The translations under genes were made by a program, and so were the position numbers. Below the pieces are notes generated by a model. The model worked only from the letters and a program-made list of their open reading frames with translations. It was not told where the DNA came from and made no database searches. Positions 43,777-58,470 of a stretch of 64,000 nt of DNA are shown here, one piece after another (positions within the stretch are counted from its first letter, which is position 1; every line of letters starts with the position of its first letter). The DNA comes from Burkholderiaceae bacterium (GTDB taxonomy: Bacteria; Pseudomonadota; Gammaproteobacteria; Burkholderiales; Burkholderiaceae_C), in assembly GCA_017992055.1 (NCBI GenBank), contig JAGOPK010000002.1, forward strand, positions 434,001-498,000. The letters are read 5' to 3'.

Positions 43777-46404
43777 GTGACCCCTGCCCCGCCCCCTGAC
43801 CTGTCGGCCCACACGCCGATGATGGCGCAGTACCTGCGCATCAAGGCCGAGTTTCCCGAGACGCTCGTCTTCTACCGGATGGGCGACTTCTACGAGCTGT
43901 TCTACGACGATGCGCGCAAGGCCAACCGCCTGCTGGACATCACGCTGACCACGCGCGGCCAGAGTGCCGGCGAGCCGGTGGTGATGGCCGGCGTGCCGGT
44001 GCATTCGGTGGAGAACTACCTGGCGCGGCTGATCAAGCTGGGCGAGGCGGTGGCCATTGCCGAGCAGGTGGGCGATGTGGCCACGGCCAAGGGTCCGGTG
44101 GAGCGCAAGGTGGTGCGGGTGGTGACGCCCGGCACCGTGACCGACAGCGAGTTGCTGGAAGATCGGTTTGAAACCCTGTTGCTCGCCGCCACCCGCAGCC
44201 GGTCTACCTGGGGCCTGGCCTGGCTGGGCCTGTCCAGCGGCCAGCTGGCGGTGAGCGAATGCGGCGAGCGTGAACTGGCCGGCTGGCTGGCGCGGCTGGA
44301 CCCGGCCGAGCTGCTGCTGCCCCAGGCCCTGGCGGCGCGGCCCGAGGCCCTGCCCGCCGCGCTGACCCAGCACCGCTGCGCGCGCACCGCGCGGCCCGAC
44401 TGGCAGTTCGATGCGGCACTCGGTCAGCGCAAGCTGCAGACCCTGCTGGGCGTGGCCTCGCTGCAGGGCTACAACGCCCAGGATCTGCCGGTGGCCCAGG
44501 CCGCCGCCGCCGCGCTGCTGGGCTTTGCCGAGCACACCCAGGGCCAGGCGCTGCGCCATGTCAGCACGCTGAGCGTGGAACGTGCCGGCGAGCTGATCGA
44601 CCTGCCGCCGGCCACCCACCGCAACCTGGAGCTGACCCAGACCCTGCGCGGCGAGGACGCGCCCACCCTGCTGTCGCTGCTGGACAGCTGCCGCAGCGGC
44701 ATGGGCAGCCGGCTGCTGCGCCACTGGCTGACGCATCCGCTGCGCGAGCGCAGCGCCGCCAGCGCCCGCCACGAGGCGATCGCGGTGCTGATCGCCCAGG
44801 GCCTGGACCGCGACGATGGCCCGCTGCGCCAGGCGCTGCGCCAGGTCAGCGATGTCGAGCGCATCACCGCCCGGCTGGCGCTGCGCCAGGTGCGCCCGCG
44901 CGAGCTGTCGGGCCTGCGCGCCACCCTGCTGGGCCTGCCGGCGCTGCGCGAGCTGGCGCCCCAGCCCGGCTGCGGCGCCCTGCTGCTGGATGCGCTGCAC
45001 CAGGGCCTGACGCCGCCGCCTGCGCTGGCCACGCTGCTGGCCACGGCCATCGCCGAGGAGCCGGCGGTGCTGCTGCGCGATGGCGGCGTGATCGCCCCCG
45101 GCTTCGATGCCGAGCTGGACGAGCTGCGCGCCATCGGCCAGAACTGCGACGACTTCCTGCTGGCGCTGGAGCAGCGCGAGCGCAGCCGCACCGGCATCAA
45201 CAACCTGCGCGTGCAGTTCAACCGCGTGCACGGCTTCTACATCGAGGTCACCAGCAGCGGACTGGACAAGGTGCCCACCGACTACCAGCGCCGGCAGACG
45301 ATGAAAAACGCCGAGCGCTTCATCACGCCGGAGCTGAAGGCCTTCGAGGACAAGGCGCTGAGTGCGCAGGACCGTGCGCTGGCGCGCGAGAAATGGCTGT
45401 TCGAGCAGCTGCTGGATGCGCTGCAGCAGCACCTGCCGACACTGGGCGCCCTGGCCCGCGCGCTGGCCAGCCTGGATGCGCTGAGCACGCTGGCCGAGCG
45501 CGCCAGCACGCTGGACTGGTGCCGGCCGCAGTTCGTCAACCAGCCCTGCCTGGACATCGAGGCCGGCCGCCATCCGGTGGTGCAGGCGCGGCTGGCCGAG
45601 ACCGGCGGGCCGGACTTCATCGCCAACGACTGCCGGCTCGACGCGCGCACGCGCATGCTGGTCATCACCGGCCCCAACATGGGCGGCAAGAGCACCTTCA
45701 TGCGCCAGGTGGCGCTGATCGCCCTGCTGGCCAGCATGGGCAGCTATGTGCCGGCGCGGGCCTGCCGGCTGGGGCCCATCGACGCCATCCACACCCGCAT
45801 CGGCGCCGCCGACGACCTGGCCAATGCGCAGTCGACCTTCATGCTGGAGATGACCGAGGCCGCGGCCATCCTGCATGCGGCCACCGAGCACAGCCTGGTG
45901 CTGATGGACGAGATCGGCCGCGGCACCAGCACCTTCGACGGCCTGGCCCTGGCCGGTGCCATCGCCAGCCATCTGCACGACAGGAACCGCGCCTTCACGC
46001 TGTTTGCCACCCACTACTTCGAGCTGACCGAGTTTCCGGCCCGCCATGCGCAGGCCGCCAACATGCATGTGTCGGCGGTGGAGAGCGGCCACGACATCGT
46101 GTTCCTGCATGCCATCGAGCCCGGCCCGGCCAGCCGCAGCTACGGCGTGCAGGTGGCGCGCCTGGCCGGCATGCCGGCCTCGCTGCTGCGCCAGGCGCGT
46201 GGCACGCTGGAAGCGCTGGAAGCCCAGGCCCGCGCCGGCGATGCCCAGGTGGACCTGTTTGCCGCGCCCGCCGACGCAGCGGCCGAGGCCACCCCGCACG
46301 AACCCAGCCGGGTGGAGGCCGCCCTGGCCGCCATCGACCCCGACCAGCTCAGCCCGCGCGAGGCGCTGGACGCGCTGTACCGCCTCAAATCCCTTTCATC
46401 CTGA
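43777..46404 (+). CDS. mutS: DNA mismatch repair protein MutS
   Basis: An 875-residue mismatch-recognition ATPase. The mismatch-reading Phe-x-Glu is in [16 protein letters not shown]. Walker [14 protein letters not shown] and Walker [17 protein letters not shown] are complete, and the C-terminal ATHYFEL is present. The start is GTG 43777 ([20 protein letters not shown]), because SAHTPMM aligns with other MutS N-termini; the next ATG (43819) would cut this. The C-terminal end is short before [11 protein letters not shown] promoter-like TACACT is upstream. Confidence 0.96.
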   Translation: MTPAPPPDLSAHTPMMAQYLRIKAEFPETLVFYRMGDFYELFYDDARKANRLLDITLTTRGQSAGEPVVMAGVPVHSVENYLARLIKLGEAVAIAEQVGDVATAKGPVERKVVRVVTPGTVTDSELLEDRFETLLLAATRSRSTWGLAWLGLSSGQLAVSECGERELAGWLARLDPAELLLPQALAARPEALPAALTQHRCARTARPDWQFDAALGQRKLQTLLGVASLQGYNAQDLPVAQAAAAALLGFAEHTQGQALRHVSTLSVERAGELIDLPPATHRNLELTQTLRGEDAPTLLSLLDSCRSGMGSRLLRHWLTHPLRERSAASARHEAIAVLIAQGLDRDDGPLRQALRQVSDVERITARLALRQVRPRELSGLRATLLGLPALRELAPQPGCGALLLDALHQGLTPPPALATLLATAIAEEPAVLLRDGGVIAPGFDAELDELRAIGQNCDDFLLALEQRERSRTGINNLRVQFNRVHGFYIEVTSSGLDKVPTDYQRRQTMKNAERFITPELKAFEDKALSAQDRALAREKWLFEQLLDALQQHLPTLGALARALASLDALSTLAERASTLDWCRPQFVNQPCLDIEAGRHPVVQARLAETGGPDFIANDCRLDARTRMLVITGPNMGGKSTFMRQVALIALLASMGSYVPARACRLGPIDAIHTRIGAADDLANAQSTFMLEMTEAAAILHAATEHSLVLMDEIGRGTSTFDGLALAGAIASHLHDRNRAFTLFATHYFELTEFPARHAQAANMHVSAVESGHDIVFLHAIEPGPASRSYGVQVARLAGMPASLLRQARGTLEALEAQARAGDAQVDLFAAPADAAAEATPHEPSRVEAALAAIDPDQLSPREALDALYRLKSLSS

Positions 46405-46414
46405 CGCCCCTGCC

Positions 46415-47242
46415 ATGACCTACTGCATCGGCATCCGCCTGAACGCCGGCCTGGTGTTCCTCAGCGACAGCCGCACCAATGCCGGCATCGACCAGATCAG
46501 CACCTTCCGCAAGATGATGGTCTACGAGAAGCCGGGCGACCGCTTCATGGTGCTGCTGTCGGCCGGCAACCTGAGCATCAGCCAGAGCGTGCGCGAGATC
46601 CTGCAGCTGGAGAAGCTGGACCGCGGCCCGGATCAGGAGCCGCTGACGATCTGGAATGCGCAGAGCATGTTCGACGCCACGCGCGTGCTGGGCGCGGCCG
46701 TGCGCCGGGTCTACGAGCAGGATGGCCCGTCGCTGCGCAACGCCGGCATCGACTTCAATGCCAGCTTCATCTTCGGCGGCCAGATCGCCGGCGAGGCGAT
46801 GCGATTGTTCCTGGTGTATTCGGCCGGCAACTTCATCGAGGCCACGCGCGAGACCTGTTATTTCCAGGTCGGCGAAAGCAAGTACGGCAAGCCCATCCTC
46901 GACCGCATCCTGACGCCCGACACGCCGCTGGACGAAGCCGCCAAATGCGCCCTGGTGTCGATGGATTCGACGCTGAAGTCCAACCTCGGCGTGGGCCTGC
47001 CGCTGGACCTGCTGGTCTACGAGGAAGGCAGCTTCCAGAGCGCGCGCCATGTCTGCATCGACGAGCACAACGCCTATTTCCGCATGATCCGCAGCACCTG
47101 GGGCCAGCGCCTGCACGAGGTGTTTGCCGGCATCGACGACCCGCGCTGGGACGGCGGCGATGCCGAGCATCCGCTGCTGTGCGACAGCCCGCGCTACGAG
47201 CCCATGCGCAAGATCACGCGGCCCGAGGACCGCATCGTCTGA
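46415..47242 (+). CDS. Anbu-type proteasome-like protein
   Basis: A 275-residue NTN-hydrolase homologue. After removal of Met1 the N-terminal Thr (MTYCIGI) becomes the nucleophile; Asp17 (LSDSRTNAG) and Lys32 (STFRKM) complete the proteasome-like site. FMVLLSAGNLSISQSV and YQVGESKYGKPILDR-like segments fit Anbu, the ancestral beta subunit. Anbu genes usually lie with transglutaminase, ATP-grasp and alpha-E genes; none is adjacent here. It is 10 nt after mutS and may be co-transcribed with it. The last 29 nt overlap the end of the convergent PEP-CTERM gene. Confidence 0.85.
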   Translation: MTYCIGIRLNAGLVFLSDSRTNAGIDQISTFRKMMVYEKPGDRFMVLLSAGNLSISQSVREILQLEKLDRGPDQEPLTIWNAQSMFDATRVLGAAVRRVYEQDGPSLRNAGIDFNASFIFGGQIAGEAMRLFLVYSAGNFIEATRETCYFQVGESKYGKPILDRILTPDTPLDEAAKCALVSMDSTLKSNLGVGLPLDLLVYEEGSFQSARHVCIDEHNAYFRMIRSTWGQRLHEVFAGIDDPRWDGGDAEHPLLCDSPRYEPMRKITRPEDRIV

Positions 47243-49112
47243 ACAGGCCCAGGCCCACCAGGCCCAGCAGGCCGGCCAGGGCCATGGTCCAGGCCGCGGG
47301 CTCGGGCACGGCGCTGACGCCGGCCCAGGCCACCGCGGGCAGCGGCTCGTTGACGCCGCCGATGCGCAGCAGGGTCACGCCGGGGCTCACCGTCAGCGAC
47401 AGCCGGGCGCCGAAGTCCAGGTCCATCGGCGCGCCGGGCTGAAAACCGATCTCGCCGCTGGCCAGCGAGCGGCCGCGCAGGTCCAGCGCCGCATACACAT
47501 GGACGAAGCCGCTGCACAGGCCGCTGACCGCGTTGCAGCTGCGGTTGTCCAGCTCGCCGCCGTAGCCCAGCAGCGCACCGGCCACGCCGTGCTCGCTGCG
47601 CCACACCGCATCCAGCATGGCATGCGATTCGCCGGTGTCCACACCCGCCAGCTGCAGATAGGCCTGCACGCCGCCGATCTGGCCGTTGTCACCCGCGCCG
47701 CCCTCGAGGCGGCCGTCTATGCGCAGGTCCAGCGCCACCTGCACCGGCGCCAGGCGATCGATGGGCATCACCAGCTCAAAGGTCTCGAACAGCTCGGCAT
47801 AGGCATAGGCCGCGATGTAGCCCTGGCGCAGCGCACCGGAGGCCGTGCCGTAGGCAGCCCGCGAGCTGTCGAAAGCCAGGTTCAGCGTGCCGGCCAGCAG
47901 GTCGCTGGCCACGTCGGTGCCGCCGGCAAAGCCCAGCAGCGCGGGCGTGCCGGGCTGGCGCAGGCCGGCGCTGCCCTGCAGCCGCACCCGCGCCTGCGCA
48001 TTGCTGGCCACGCCGTCCACCTGCAGGCCGGCCGAGGCCGCATCGTTGAAGGGCGTGGCCGCGGCGGCCACCGTCTGCAGCAGCAGGCCGTCGCGCCAGC
48101 TGCTGCCGCCGACCTGGGCCTCGGCCAGATCCCAGTCGGCCCAGGTGCCCAGCGTGGCGCCGGCCTGGGCGCGGCCGGCCTGGGCGGTGGCCGCCATGCC
48201 CAGGGCCAAGCCGGCGGCCAGCAGGCCGCGCCGCCGAGGCCGGCTGCGCACGACCGGCAGCAACAGCAGCGCGCCGGCCAGCAGCAGCATCCAGCGGCCG
48301 GGCTCGGGCACGGCGCTGACGGCAAAGTCATGGCCGCTGGCGCTAAGGGTATTGAGGCCCGGCACCGATGGCACCAGCACATAGCCGGCCGAGTGGTAGA
48401 AGTCGACCTCGGCACTGCGCGCCACCAGCGCCCCCGCGGCCACATAGGTGCCGGCATAGAGCATGCCGCTGATGGCCAGCGTATGGCCGACGACGGTGTC
48501 CAGGCGCAGTTCGTACACGCCGGTGGACTGGCGACGGGCATCCCAGCTCAGGCTGGCTTGGGCGCCGCTGCTCAGGTCGCGCAGGCCGGCCTCGGCCAGC
48601 GCATCGGCGCTGTAGCGGCCGCCGATCTCGAAGCCGGGCTGGCTCAGCGTGCCGCTCAAGTGCAGCTCCAGGCGGTAGCTCACCGGCGTGCCATCGGCCA
48701 GGCCGGCGCCCTGCACGCGCAGCTCGTCGTAGAAGCGGGCCTGCACGGTGGCATCGGCATAACCGTACTGCAGGGTGAAGCCGCCGCTGCAGCAATAGGC
48801 ATAGTCCGATGCGGCATAGGCCTTCAGCAGGCCGATGCGGCCCAGAAACCGGGCCGTGGCGCTGCCATGGACGGTGCTGGCAAAGCTGTCCAGGCGCTGC
48901 AGCTGCGTGGCGCTGGGCTGGTTCAGCAGGTCCACATCGTGGTGGTCGGTGCCGCCCAGGCCGGGCACCGGCTGGGTGGTGTCGGCATGTGCGCGGGCAT
49001 AGGCGCTGAGCTGGTAGGTGCCCTGGGCCGACAGCGGCGCGGCCAGGCCGCACAGGGCCGCGGCGATGGCCAGGCCGGGCAGATGTTGGAACAGGTGCTG
49101 GAGGGCGCGCAT
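47214..49112 (-). CDS. Double PEP-CTERM protein (two sorting signals in one frame)
   Basis: A 632-residue exported protein. The Sec signal is at about 1-28, and AGGAGAG lies upstream of ATG 49112. The first half ends in a full PEP-CTERM sorting signal: VSAVPEP (VPEP 268-271), a helix WMLLLAGALLLLPVV, and basic RSRPRRR. The frame then continues without a stop into GLLAAGLALGMAATAQA, a signal-peptide-like stretch, a second domain (about 310-600), and a second PEP-CTERM, VSAVPEPAAWTMALAGLLGLVGLGLFRR. The two halves are thus two complete exosortase substrates fused head to tail. PEP-CTERM signals are cut by exosortase (not in this window). The gene is divergent from the ECF sigma gene, 113 nt apart. 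Confidence 0.85.
   Translation of the reverse strand: MRALQHLFQHLPGLAIAAALCGLAAPLSAQGTYQLSAYARAHADTTQPVPGLGGTDHHDVDLLNQPSATQLQRLDSFASTVHGSATARFLGRIGLLKAYAASDYAYCCSGGFTLQYGYADATVQARFYDELRVQGAGLADGTPVSYRLELHLSGTLSQPGFEIGGRYSADALAEAGLRDLSSGAQASLSWDARRQSTGVYELRLDTVVGHTLAISGMLYAGTYVAAGALVARSAEVDFYHSAGYVLVPSVPGLNTLSASGHDFAVSAVPEPGRWMLLLAGALLLLPVVRSRPRRRGLLAAGLALGMAATAQAGRAQAGATLGTWADWDLAEAQVGGSSWRDGLLLQTVAAAATPFNDAASAGLQVDGVASNAQARVRLQGSAGLRQPGTPALLGFAGGTDVASDLLAGTLNLAFDSSRAAYGTASGALRQGYIAAYAYAELFETFELVMPIDRLAPVQVALDLRIDGRLEGGAGDNGQIGGVQAYLQLAGVDTGESHAMLDAVWRSEHGVAGALLGYGGELDNRSCNAVSGLCSGFVHVYAALDLRGRSLASGEIGFQPGAPMDLDFGARLSLTVSPGVTLLRIGGVNEPLPAVAWAGVSAVPEPAAWTMALAGLLGLVGLGLFRRCGPRAA
48249..48251 (-). 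other. Possible internal GTG start of the second PEP-CTERM half
   Basis: In-frame GTG at codon 288 would give a 345-residue product starting MRSRPRRRGLLAAGLALG, an ideal Sec signal: basic n-region, hydrophobic core, cleavage near TAQA. No clear ribosome-binding site precedes it; it may be reached by re-initiation or be a relic of a separate gene. Confidence 0.4.
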
Positions 49113-49225
49113 CGAAGGTCTCTCCTGAAAAATCGGTCGGTGCACAAGCCAACGCGGGGGTGGCAGGCAGCCGGACAAAGCGCCCTCCATTCATGGGGGG
49201 ACGGGCCCATGCGAAGATGCCCCGC

Positions 49226-49780
49226 ATGCCGACCGCTCCCCCGGCCGAGCCGCCTCCGGCCTGGGCCGCCGCCTATCCCGAGCTGAAGAAGATCGCCCGC
49301 GCACGCCTGCATGCGGCAGGACCGGCCGGCGCGCCGCGCGCCGGGCTGGACACCACGGCCCTGGTGCACGAAAGCTTTCTGCGCCTGGCCGAGCGCCTGC
49401 CGGCGCTGCAGTTCGCCAGCCACGGCCACTTCTATGCCTATGCCTCGCAGGTGATGCGCTCGGTGATCGTCGACCTGGTGCGTGCGCAGCAGGCCCAGCG
49501 CCGCGGCGGTGGCCTGGCCGCGGTGACGCTGGACAGCGCCCTGGCCGCCGCCCTGTCCACGCCCGCCGCCGCCGATGCCGAGGCCGAGGCGCTGCGCGTG
49601 GATGCCGCGCTGACCGCGCTGGCCGACGTGGAGCCGCGCCTGGCCCAGGTGGTGGAGATGCGCTACTTCGCCGGCATGAATGACCTCGAGATCGCCCAGG
49701 CCCTGGGCCTGACCGACCGCACCGTGCGGCGCGACTGGGACAAGGCCCGGGCGCTGCTGCGGGTGATGCTGGCGCCATGA
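49226..49780 (+). CDS. ECF-type RNA polymerase sigma factor
   Basis: A 184-residue sigma-70 family factor with region 2 (LVHESFLRLAERLPALQFASHGHFYAYASQVMRSVIVDLVR) and region 4 (LAQVVEMRYFAGMNDLEIAQALGLTDRTVRRDWDKARALL). The form matches the ECF subfamily that is genetically paired with Ser/Thr kinases. Start ATG 49226; ATG 49217 is in frame 9 nt upstream. The stop overlaps the kinase start (ATGA). It is likely controlled by the kinase and may drive the divergent PEP-CTERM gene. Confidence 0.9.
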   Translation: MPTAPPAEPPPAWAAAYPELKKIARARLHAAGPAGAPRAGLDTTALVHESFLRLAERLPALQFASHGHFYAYASQVMRSVIVDLVRAQQAQRRGGGLAAVTLDSALAAALSTPAAADAEAEALRVDAALTALADVEPRLAQVVEMRYFAGMNDLEIAQALGLTDRTVRRDWDKARALLRVMLAP

Positions 49781-52056
49781 CGGCGAGCCCCGGGGCCGCC
49801 ACGATGAAGCCGCCGGCCCTGCCCTGCCCGCCGCAGCGCTGGCCGGTGTTCAGCGCCCGGCTGGATCGGCTGCTGGCCTTGCCGGACGCCAGCGCACGCG
49901 CCCAGGCCCTGGCCGATCTGCCCGCCGACGAGGCCGACCTGGCCACGGCCCTGGCCCGCGTGCTGGCGGCGGCCGAGGCCGCTGAGCAGGCCGACACCCT
50001 CCAGATCCAAGCCGGCGACGGCCTGCAGGCCGGCCTGCACATCGGCCCCTATGCGCTGCTGCAGGAGCTGGGCCGCGGCGGCATGGGCGTGGTCTGGCTG
50101 GCCGAGCGTGCCGACGGCGCCTACCGGCGCCAGGTGGCGCTGAAGCTGCCGCACCGCCACCTGCTGGAAAACCTGAACGCCGCCGCGGTGCGCGAGCGCT
50201 TTGCGCGCGAGCGCGACATCCTGGCCGCGCTGACCCATGCCCACATCGCCGCGTTCTACGATGCCGGCGTCACCGCCGACGGCCGGCCCTGGCTGGCGCT
50301 GGAGGCGGTGCAGGGCCAGCCCATCACCGACTGGTGCCGCAGCCAGCGGCTGACGCTGCACGCCCGGCTGCAGCTGTTCCAGCAGGTGCTGATGGCGGTG
50401 GAGCATGCCCATGCCCGCTTCGTGGCGCACCGCGACATCAAGCCGGCCAATGTGCTGGTCACCGCGGCCGGCCAGGTCAAGCTGCTGGACTTCGGCATCG
50501 CCCGGCTGCTCGACGAGGGCGCGGTCGACCCGTCTGCCACCGGCGCGCTGACCCGTGCCGGCGGCGTGCTGGCCACGCCACGTTATGCCGCGCCAGAGCA
50601 GCTCAACGGCGGCCTGGTCACGGCGGCCACCGATGTGCATGCGCTGGGCCAGATGCTGCACGAGCTGCTCACCGGCCAGGTGGCACCGGCCGCCGTGCCC
50701 GGCGCCGAAGACCGGCGCCCGCCGGCCTCGCGCTGCCTGGCCCACGGCCATGCCGCCAGCCTAGGCCTGGGCGAGGCCGCGCTGCGCCGCCAGCTGCGCG
50801 GCGATCTGGACGCCATCCTGGCCCAGGCCCTGCACCCCGATCCGACCCAGCGCTACGACAGCGTGGAGGCGCTGGCCGCCGATCTGGCGCGCTGGCAGCG
50901 CCATCTGCCGGTGCGCGCACGCCGCCTGGGCGCGGCGCAGCGCGCCTGGCGCTTTGCCCGCCGCCACTGGCTGGGCCTGTCGCTGGGCCTGGCCCTGGCC
51001 CTGGCCCTGCTGGGTGGCGCGGTGGGCATGGCCTGGCAGGCCCGCGCGGCCGCCCGCGAGGCCCAGCGTGCCGATGCCATCCGAGGTTATCTTCTGGGCC
51101 TGCTGGTGGGCGCCGACCCGCGCCAAGCCGGCACCGGCGCCACCGGTGCGGCGCGTGATCTCACCGTCAAGCAGGTGCTGGACAGCCGCATCGAGCAGAT
51201 CCTGGCCGAGCTGCCCGGCGATCCGCGCACCGCCGAAGAACTGCTGGAGATGGCCGGACGAATCTACGTCTACCTCGGCGAGGGCGGTCGCAGCACGCGC
51301 ATCGAGCGCCGCCGCATCGAGCTGCTGCAGGCCCGGCTGGGCGCCGGCGCCCAGCCGGTGCTGGATGCGCGGCTGTCCCTGGTGTGGTCGCTGCAATCGG
51401 CCGGCGAGGTGGCCCAGAGCGCGCAGCAGATCGAGCAGCTGGCGCGGCTGCTGGCCCCGCCGCGGCCGCCCGACCGCCTGCTGGCCGAGTTGGCCCTGGC
51501 CCGCCATGACCAGCTGGTGCTGAGCCAGGCCCCGGCGGCGCAGCGGCTGCAGGCGCTGCAGCAGGCGCTGGCGCTGTACCAGCGCCTGGCACCGCAGGAC
51601 GCCGGCCATCCGGCAGCGCTGCAGCACCTGGCCCTGCTGCAGCTGGAAGCCGGCCAGGCCGCCGCCGCACGCGCCAGCATCGACCAGGCGCTGGCGCTCG
51701 ATGCCCGGGTGCAGCCGCCCATCGTGCCGCAGCGTGCGCGCCTGTTCGGCGCCCGCGCCCGCGTGGCCGCGGCCCAGGGCGACCTGGCCGCGGCGCTGGC
51801 CGACAGCGCCCAGGCCGTGGACCTGGCCCGGCGCAGCCTGGGCCTGGTCAGTCCAGGCGCCTGGGCCCTGGTGGCCCAGCGCATGCGGCTGCTGTGCGCC
51901 CAGCCCGGCAGCGCGCCCCGCGCCCAGGCCCAGCGCCTGCTGGCCGAACTGGGCGAGCCGGTGCCCGGGGCGCGGGCGCTGCGCGAGGCCGCCGCGGCCT
52001 GCGGCCTGGACCTGCAGTCCAGCCCGGCACCGCCCCCGGCCGCAGCGGCGCGCTGA
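49777..52056 (+). CDS. Transmembrane Ser/Thr protein kinase with TPR-like C-terminus
   Basis: A 759-residue Hanks-type kinase: [12 protein letters not shown] (P-loop), [18 protein letters not shown] (catalytic loop), LDFGIARLL and [14 protein letters not shown] helix lies at about 405-427 ([22 protein letters not shown]), so the kinase is cytosolic and the helical TPR-like domain is periplasmic. The N-terminal 90 residues form a helical region. The start overlaps the sigma factor stop; together they resemble kinase-controlled ECF systems. Internal ATG 49804 is a possible start. Confidence 0.92.
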   Translation: MTASPGAATMKPPALPCPPQRWPVFSARLDRLLALPDASARAQALADLPADEADLATALARVLAAAEAAEQADTLQIQAGDGLQAGLHIGPYALLQELGRGGMGVVWLAERADGAYRRQVALKLPHRHLLENLNAAAVRERFARERDILAALTHAHIAAFYDAGVTADGRPWLALEAVQGQPITDWCRSQRLTLHARLQLFQQVLMAVEHAHARFVAHRDIKPANVLVTAAGQVKLLDFGIARLLDEGAVDPSATGALTRAGGVLATPRYAAPEQLNGGLVTAATDVHALGQMLHELLTGQVAPAAVPGAEDRRPPASRCLAHGHAASLGLGEAALRRQLRGDLDAILAQALHPDPTQRYDSVEALAADLARWQRHLPVRARRLGAAQRAWRFARRHWLGLSLGLALALALLGGAVGMAWQARAAAREAQRADAIRGYLLGLLVGADPRQAGTGATGAARDLTVKQVLDSRIEQILAELPGDPRTAEELLEMAGRIYVYLGEGGRSTRIERRRIELLQARLGAGAQPVLDARLSLVWSLQSAGEVAQSAQQIEQLARLLAPPRPPDRLLAELALARHDQLVLSQAPAAQRLQALQQALALYQRLAPQDAGHPAALQHLALLQLEAGQAAAARASIDQALALDARVQPPIVPQRARLFGARARVAAAQGDLAAALADSAQAVDLARRSLGLVSPGAWALVAQRMRLLCAQPGSAPRAQAQRLLAELGEPVPGARALREAAAACGLDLQSSPAPPPAAAAR

Positions 52057-52104
52057 GCCGTCCAGCCCAGGCGGGCCGGACGGCAGCCGGCAGAATCACG
52101 GCCC

Positions 52105-52950
52105 ATGTCCGAACGCCGTGCCTCCCCGCCCCTGCCCGCCAAGCCGACCCTGGTGTTTGCCCATGCCAACGGCTTTCCGGCCGGTTGCTACCGCCAGCTG
52201 TTCGAGCGCTGGGCGGCCGCCGGCTGGCATGTGCTGGCGCCGCCGATGCTGGGCCACGACCCGGCCTATCCGGTGGCCAGCAACTGGGCCCGGCTGCGCG
52301 ACCAGCTGGTCGACTTCATCGCCCGCGAGGCGCCGGGCGGCGCCCACCTGGTCGGCCATTCGCTGGGCGGCCTGCTCAGCCTGATGGCCGCCTGCAAGCG
52401 GCCCGAGCTGGCGCGTGGCGTGGTGATGCTGGATTCGCCGGTGATCACCGGCTGGCGTGCCCACAGCGTGCAGGTGCTCAAGGGCAGCGGCCTGATGAAG
52501 CGGGTGTCGCCGGGCAAGATCTCGCGCAGCCGGCGCCATGTCTGGCCCTCGCGCGACGCAGCCCGCGAGCACTTTGCGGCCAAGGGCAAGTTCGCGCGCT
52601 GGGCGCCGGGCGTGCTGGACGACTACCTGGCCTGCGGCCTGGTCGAGCCCGACGGCCACAGCGGCGACGAGGTGGTGCTGGCCTTCGACCGCCTGGTCGA
52701 GACACGCATCTACAACACCCTGCCCCACCACCTGGGCACCATGCTGCGCCGTCACCCGCTGCGCTGCCCGCTGGGCTTCGTGGCCGGCACGCGCTCGCGC
52801 GAGATCCGCCAAGGCGGGCTGGACAGCGCGCGCCGCCTGGCCGGCGAGCGCTTTGTGTGGATCGAGGGCACGCACCTGTACCCGATGGAAAAGCCGGCCG
52901 AGACCGCGCAGCAGGTGCTGGAGCTGCTGGCGGCGATGCAACCCGTCTGA
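52105..52950 (+). CDS. Alpha/beta hydrolase
   Basis: A 281-residue alpha/beta-hydrolase fold protein. Nucleophile elbow GHSLGGL (Ser in [13 protein letters not shown]), oxyanion region [12 protein letters not shown], and the catalytic His in [13 protein letters not shown]. Lipase, esterase or thioesterase activity cannot be told apart. CAGAAT lies 8 nt before ATG 52105, so the message may be near-leaderless. It follows the kinase gene by 48 nt. Confidence 0.9.
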   Translation: MSERRASPPLPAKPTLVFAHANGFPAGCYRQLFERWAAAGWHVLAPPMLGHDPAYPVASNWARLRDQLVDFIAREAPGGAHLVGHSLGGLLSLMAACKRPELARGVVMLDSPVITGWRAHSVQVLKGSGLMKRVSPGKISRSRRHVWPSRDAAREHFAAKGKFARWAPGVLDDYLACGLVEPDGHSGDEVVLAFDRLVETRIYNTLPHHLGTMLRRHPLRCPLGFVAGTRSREIRQGGLDSARRLAGERFVWIEGTHLYPMEKPAETAQQVLELLAAMQPV

Positions 52951-53018
52951 ACTGCGGGGACTACGGACGCGGCGGCCGCGTGGCAGGCGCATCATGCGCG
53001 CCTCTCATGGAAAACCCT

Positions 53019-54377
53019 ATGTCCGCACCGCAAGCCCCTGTTCCGTCCGGCGCTGCCGCCGCCCGTCCGCCGCTGTACCGCTCGCTCTATGTGCAGGTGC
53101 TGGCGGCGATCGCCATCGGCGTGCTGCTGGGCCATTTCGCGCCGGCCACCGGCGAGGCCATGAAGCCGCTGGGCGACGGCTTCATCAAGCTGATCAAGAT
53201 GATCATCGCGCCGATCATCTTCTGCACCGTGGTGGTGGGCATCGCCGGCATGGAGGACATGAAGAAGGTCGGCAAGACCGGCGGCCTGGCCCTGCTGTAT
53301 TTCGAGGTCGTCAGCACCCTGGCCCTGGTCATCGGCCTGGTCATCGTCAACCTGGTGCAGCCGGGCAGCGGCATGCACGTGGACCCGCAGGCGCTGGATG
53401 CCAAGGCGATTGCCGCCTACACCGGCCCGGGCAAGATGGCCGGCACCACCGAGTTCCTGCTCAACATCATCCCCAGCAGCGTGGTCGATGCCTTCGCCAA
53501 GGGCGACATCCTGCAGGTGCTGCTGTTTTCGGTGATGTTCGGCTTTGCCCTGCATGCCTTCGGCGGCCGCGGCACCCTGGTGTTCGACCTGATCGAGAAG
53601 ACCAGCCATGTGCTGTTCCGCATCGTCGGCTTCATCATGAAGGTGGCGCCCATCGGTGCCTTCGGCGCGATGGCCTTCACCATCGGCAAGTACGGCGTGG
53701 GCTCGCTGCTCAGCCTGGGCCAGCTGATGGCCACCTTCTATGCCACCTGCCTGATCTTCGTCTTTGCCGTGCTCGGCAGCATCGCGCGGCTGCACGGCTT
53801 CTCGATCTGGCGCTTCATCAAGTACATCAAGGAAGAGCTGCTGATCGTGCTGGGCACCAGCAGCAGCGAGAGCGTGCTGCCGCGCATGATGGCCAAGCTG
53901 GAGAACCTGGGCGCCAGCAAGCCGGTGGTCGGCCTGGTCGTGCCCACCGGCTACAGCTTCAACCTCGACGGCACCAGCATCTACCTGACCATGGCCGCGG
54001 TGTTCATCGCCCAGGCCACCGACACGCCGATGACGCTGACCCAGCAGCTCACCCTGCTGGCCGTGCTGCTGCTGACCAGCAAGGGCGCGGCCGGCGTCAC
54101 CGGCTCGGGCTTCATCGTGCTGGCGGCCACGCTCAGCGCGGTGGGCAATGTGCCGGTGGCCGGGCTGGCGCTGATCCTGGGCATCGACCGCTTCATGAGC
54201 GAGGCGCGCGCGCTGACCAACCTGGTCGGCAACGGCGTCGCCACCCTGGTGGTGGCCAAGTGGTGCGGCGAGCTGGACACGCAGCGCCTCGCCGAGCACC
54301 TGGCGCACGAGACGCCGGTGGAGGCCGAGGCGCCCGAGGCCGTGCTCGACGCCAAGGACGAGCGCATGGCCGCCTGA
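53019..54377 (+). CDS. dctA: C4-dicarboxylate:cation symporter DctA
   Basis: A 452-residue secondary transporter for succinate, fumarate and malate of the DAACS family. Hallmarks: [18 protein letters not shown], the serine-rich [13 protein letters not shown] of hairpin HP1, [16 protein letters not shown] and [20 protein letters not shown] (HP2). Start ATG 53019 follows GGAAA; ATG 53007 (MENP) is an in-frame option. It complements the TRAP system as a second organic-acid importer. Confidence 0.95.
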   Translation: MSAPQAPVPSGAAAARPPLYRSLYVQVLAAIAIGVLLGHFAPATGEAMKPLGDGFIKLIKMIIAPIIFCTVVVGIAGMEDMKKVGKTGGLALLYFEVVSTLALVIGLVIVNLVQPGSGMHVDPQALDAKAIAAYTGPGKMAGTTEFLLNIIPSSVVDAFAKGDILQVLLFSVMFGFALHAFGGRGTLVFDLIEKTSHVLFRIVGFIMKVAPIGAFGAMAFTIGKYGVGSLLSLGQLMATFYATCLIFVFAVLGSIARLHGFSIWRFIKYIKEELLIVLGTSSSESVLPRMMAKLENLGASKPVVGLVVPTGYSFNLDGTSIYLTMAAVFIAQATDTPMTLTQQLTLLAVLLLTSKGAAGVTGSGFIVLAATLSAVGNVPVAGLALILGIDRFMSEARALTNLVGNGVATLVVAKWCGELDTQRLAEHLAHETPVEAEAPEAVLDAKDERMAA

Positions 54378-54399
54378 GTACAGCGTACAGCGGCCAGGG

Positions 54400-58460
<4,061 letters not shown>

Positions 58461-58470
58461 GGAGCGCCCC

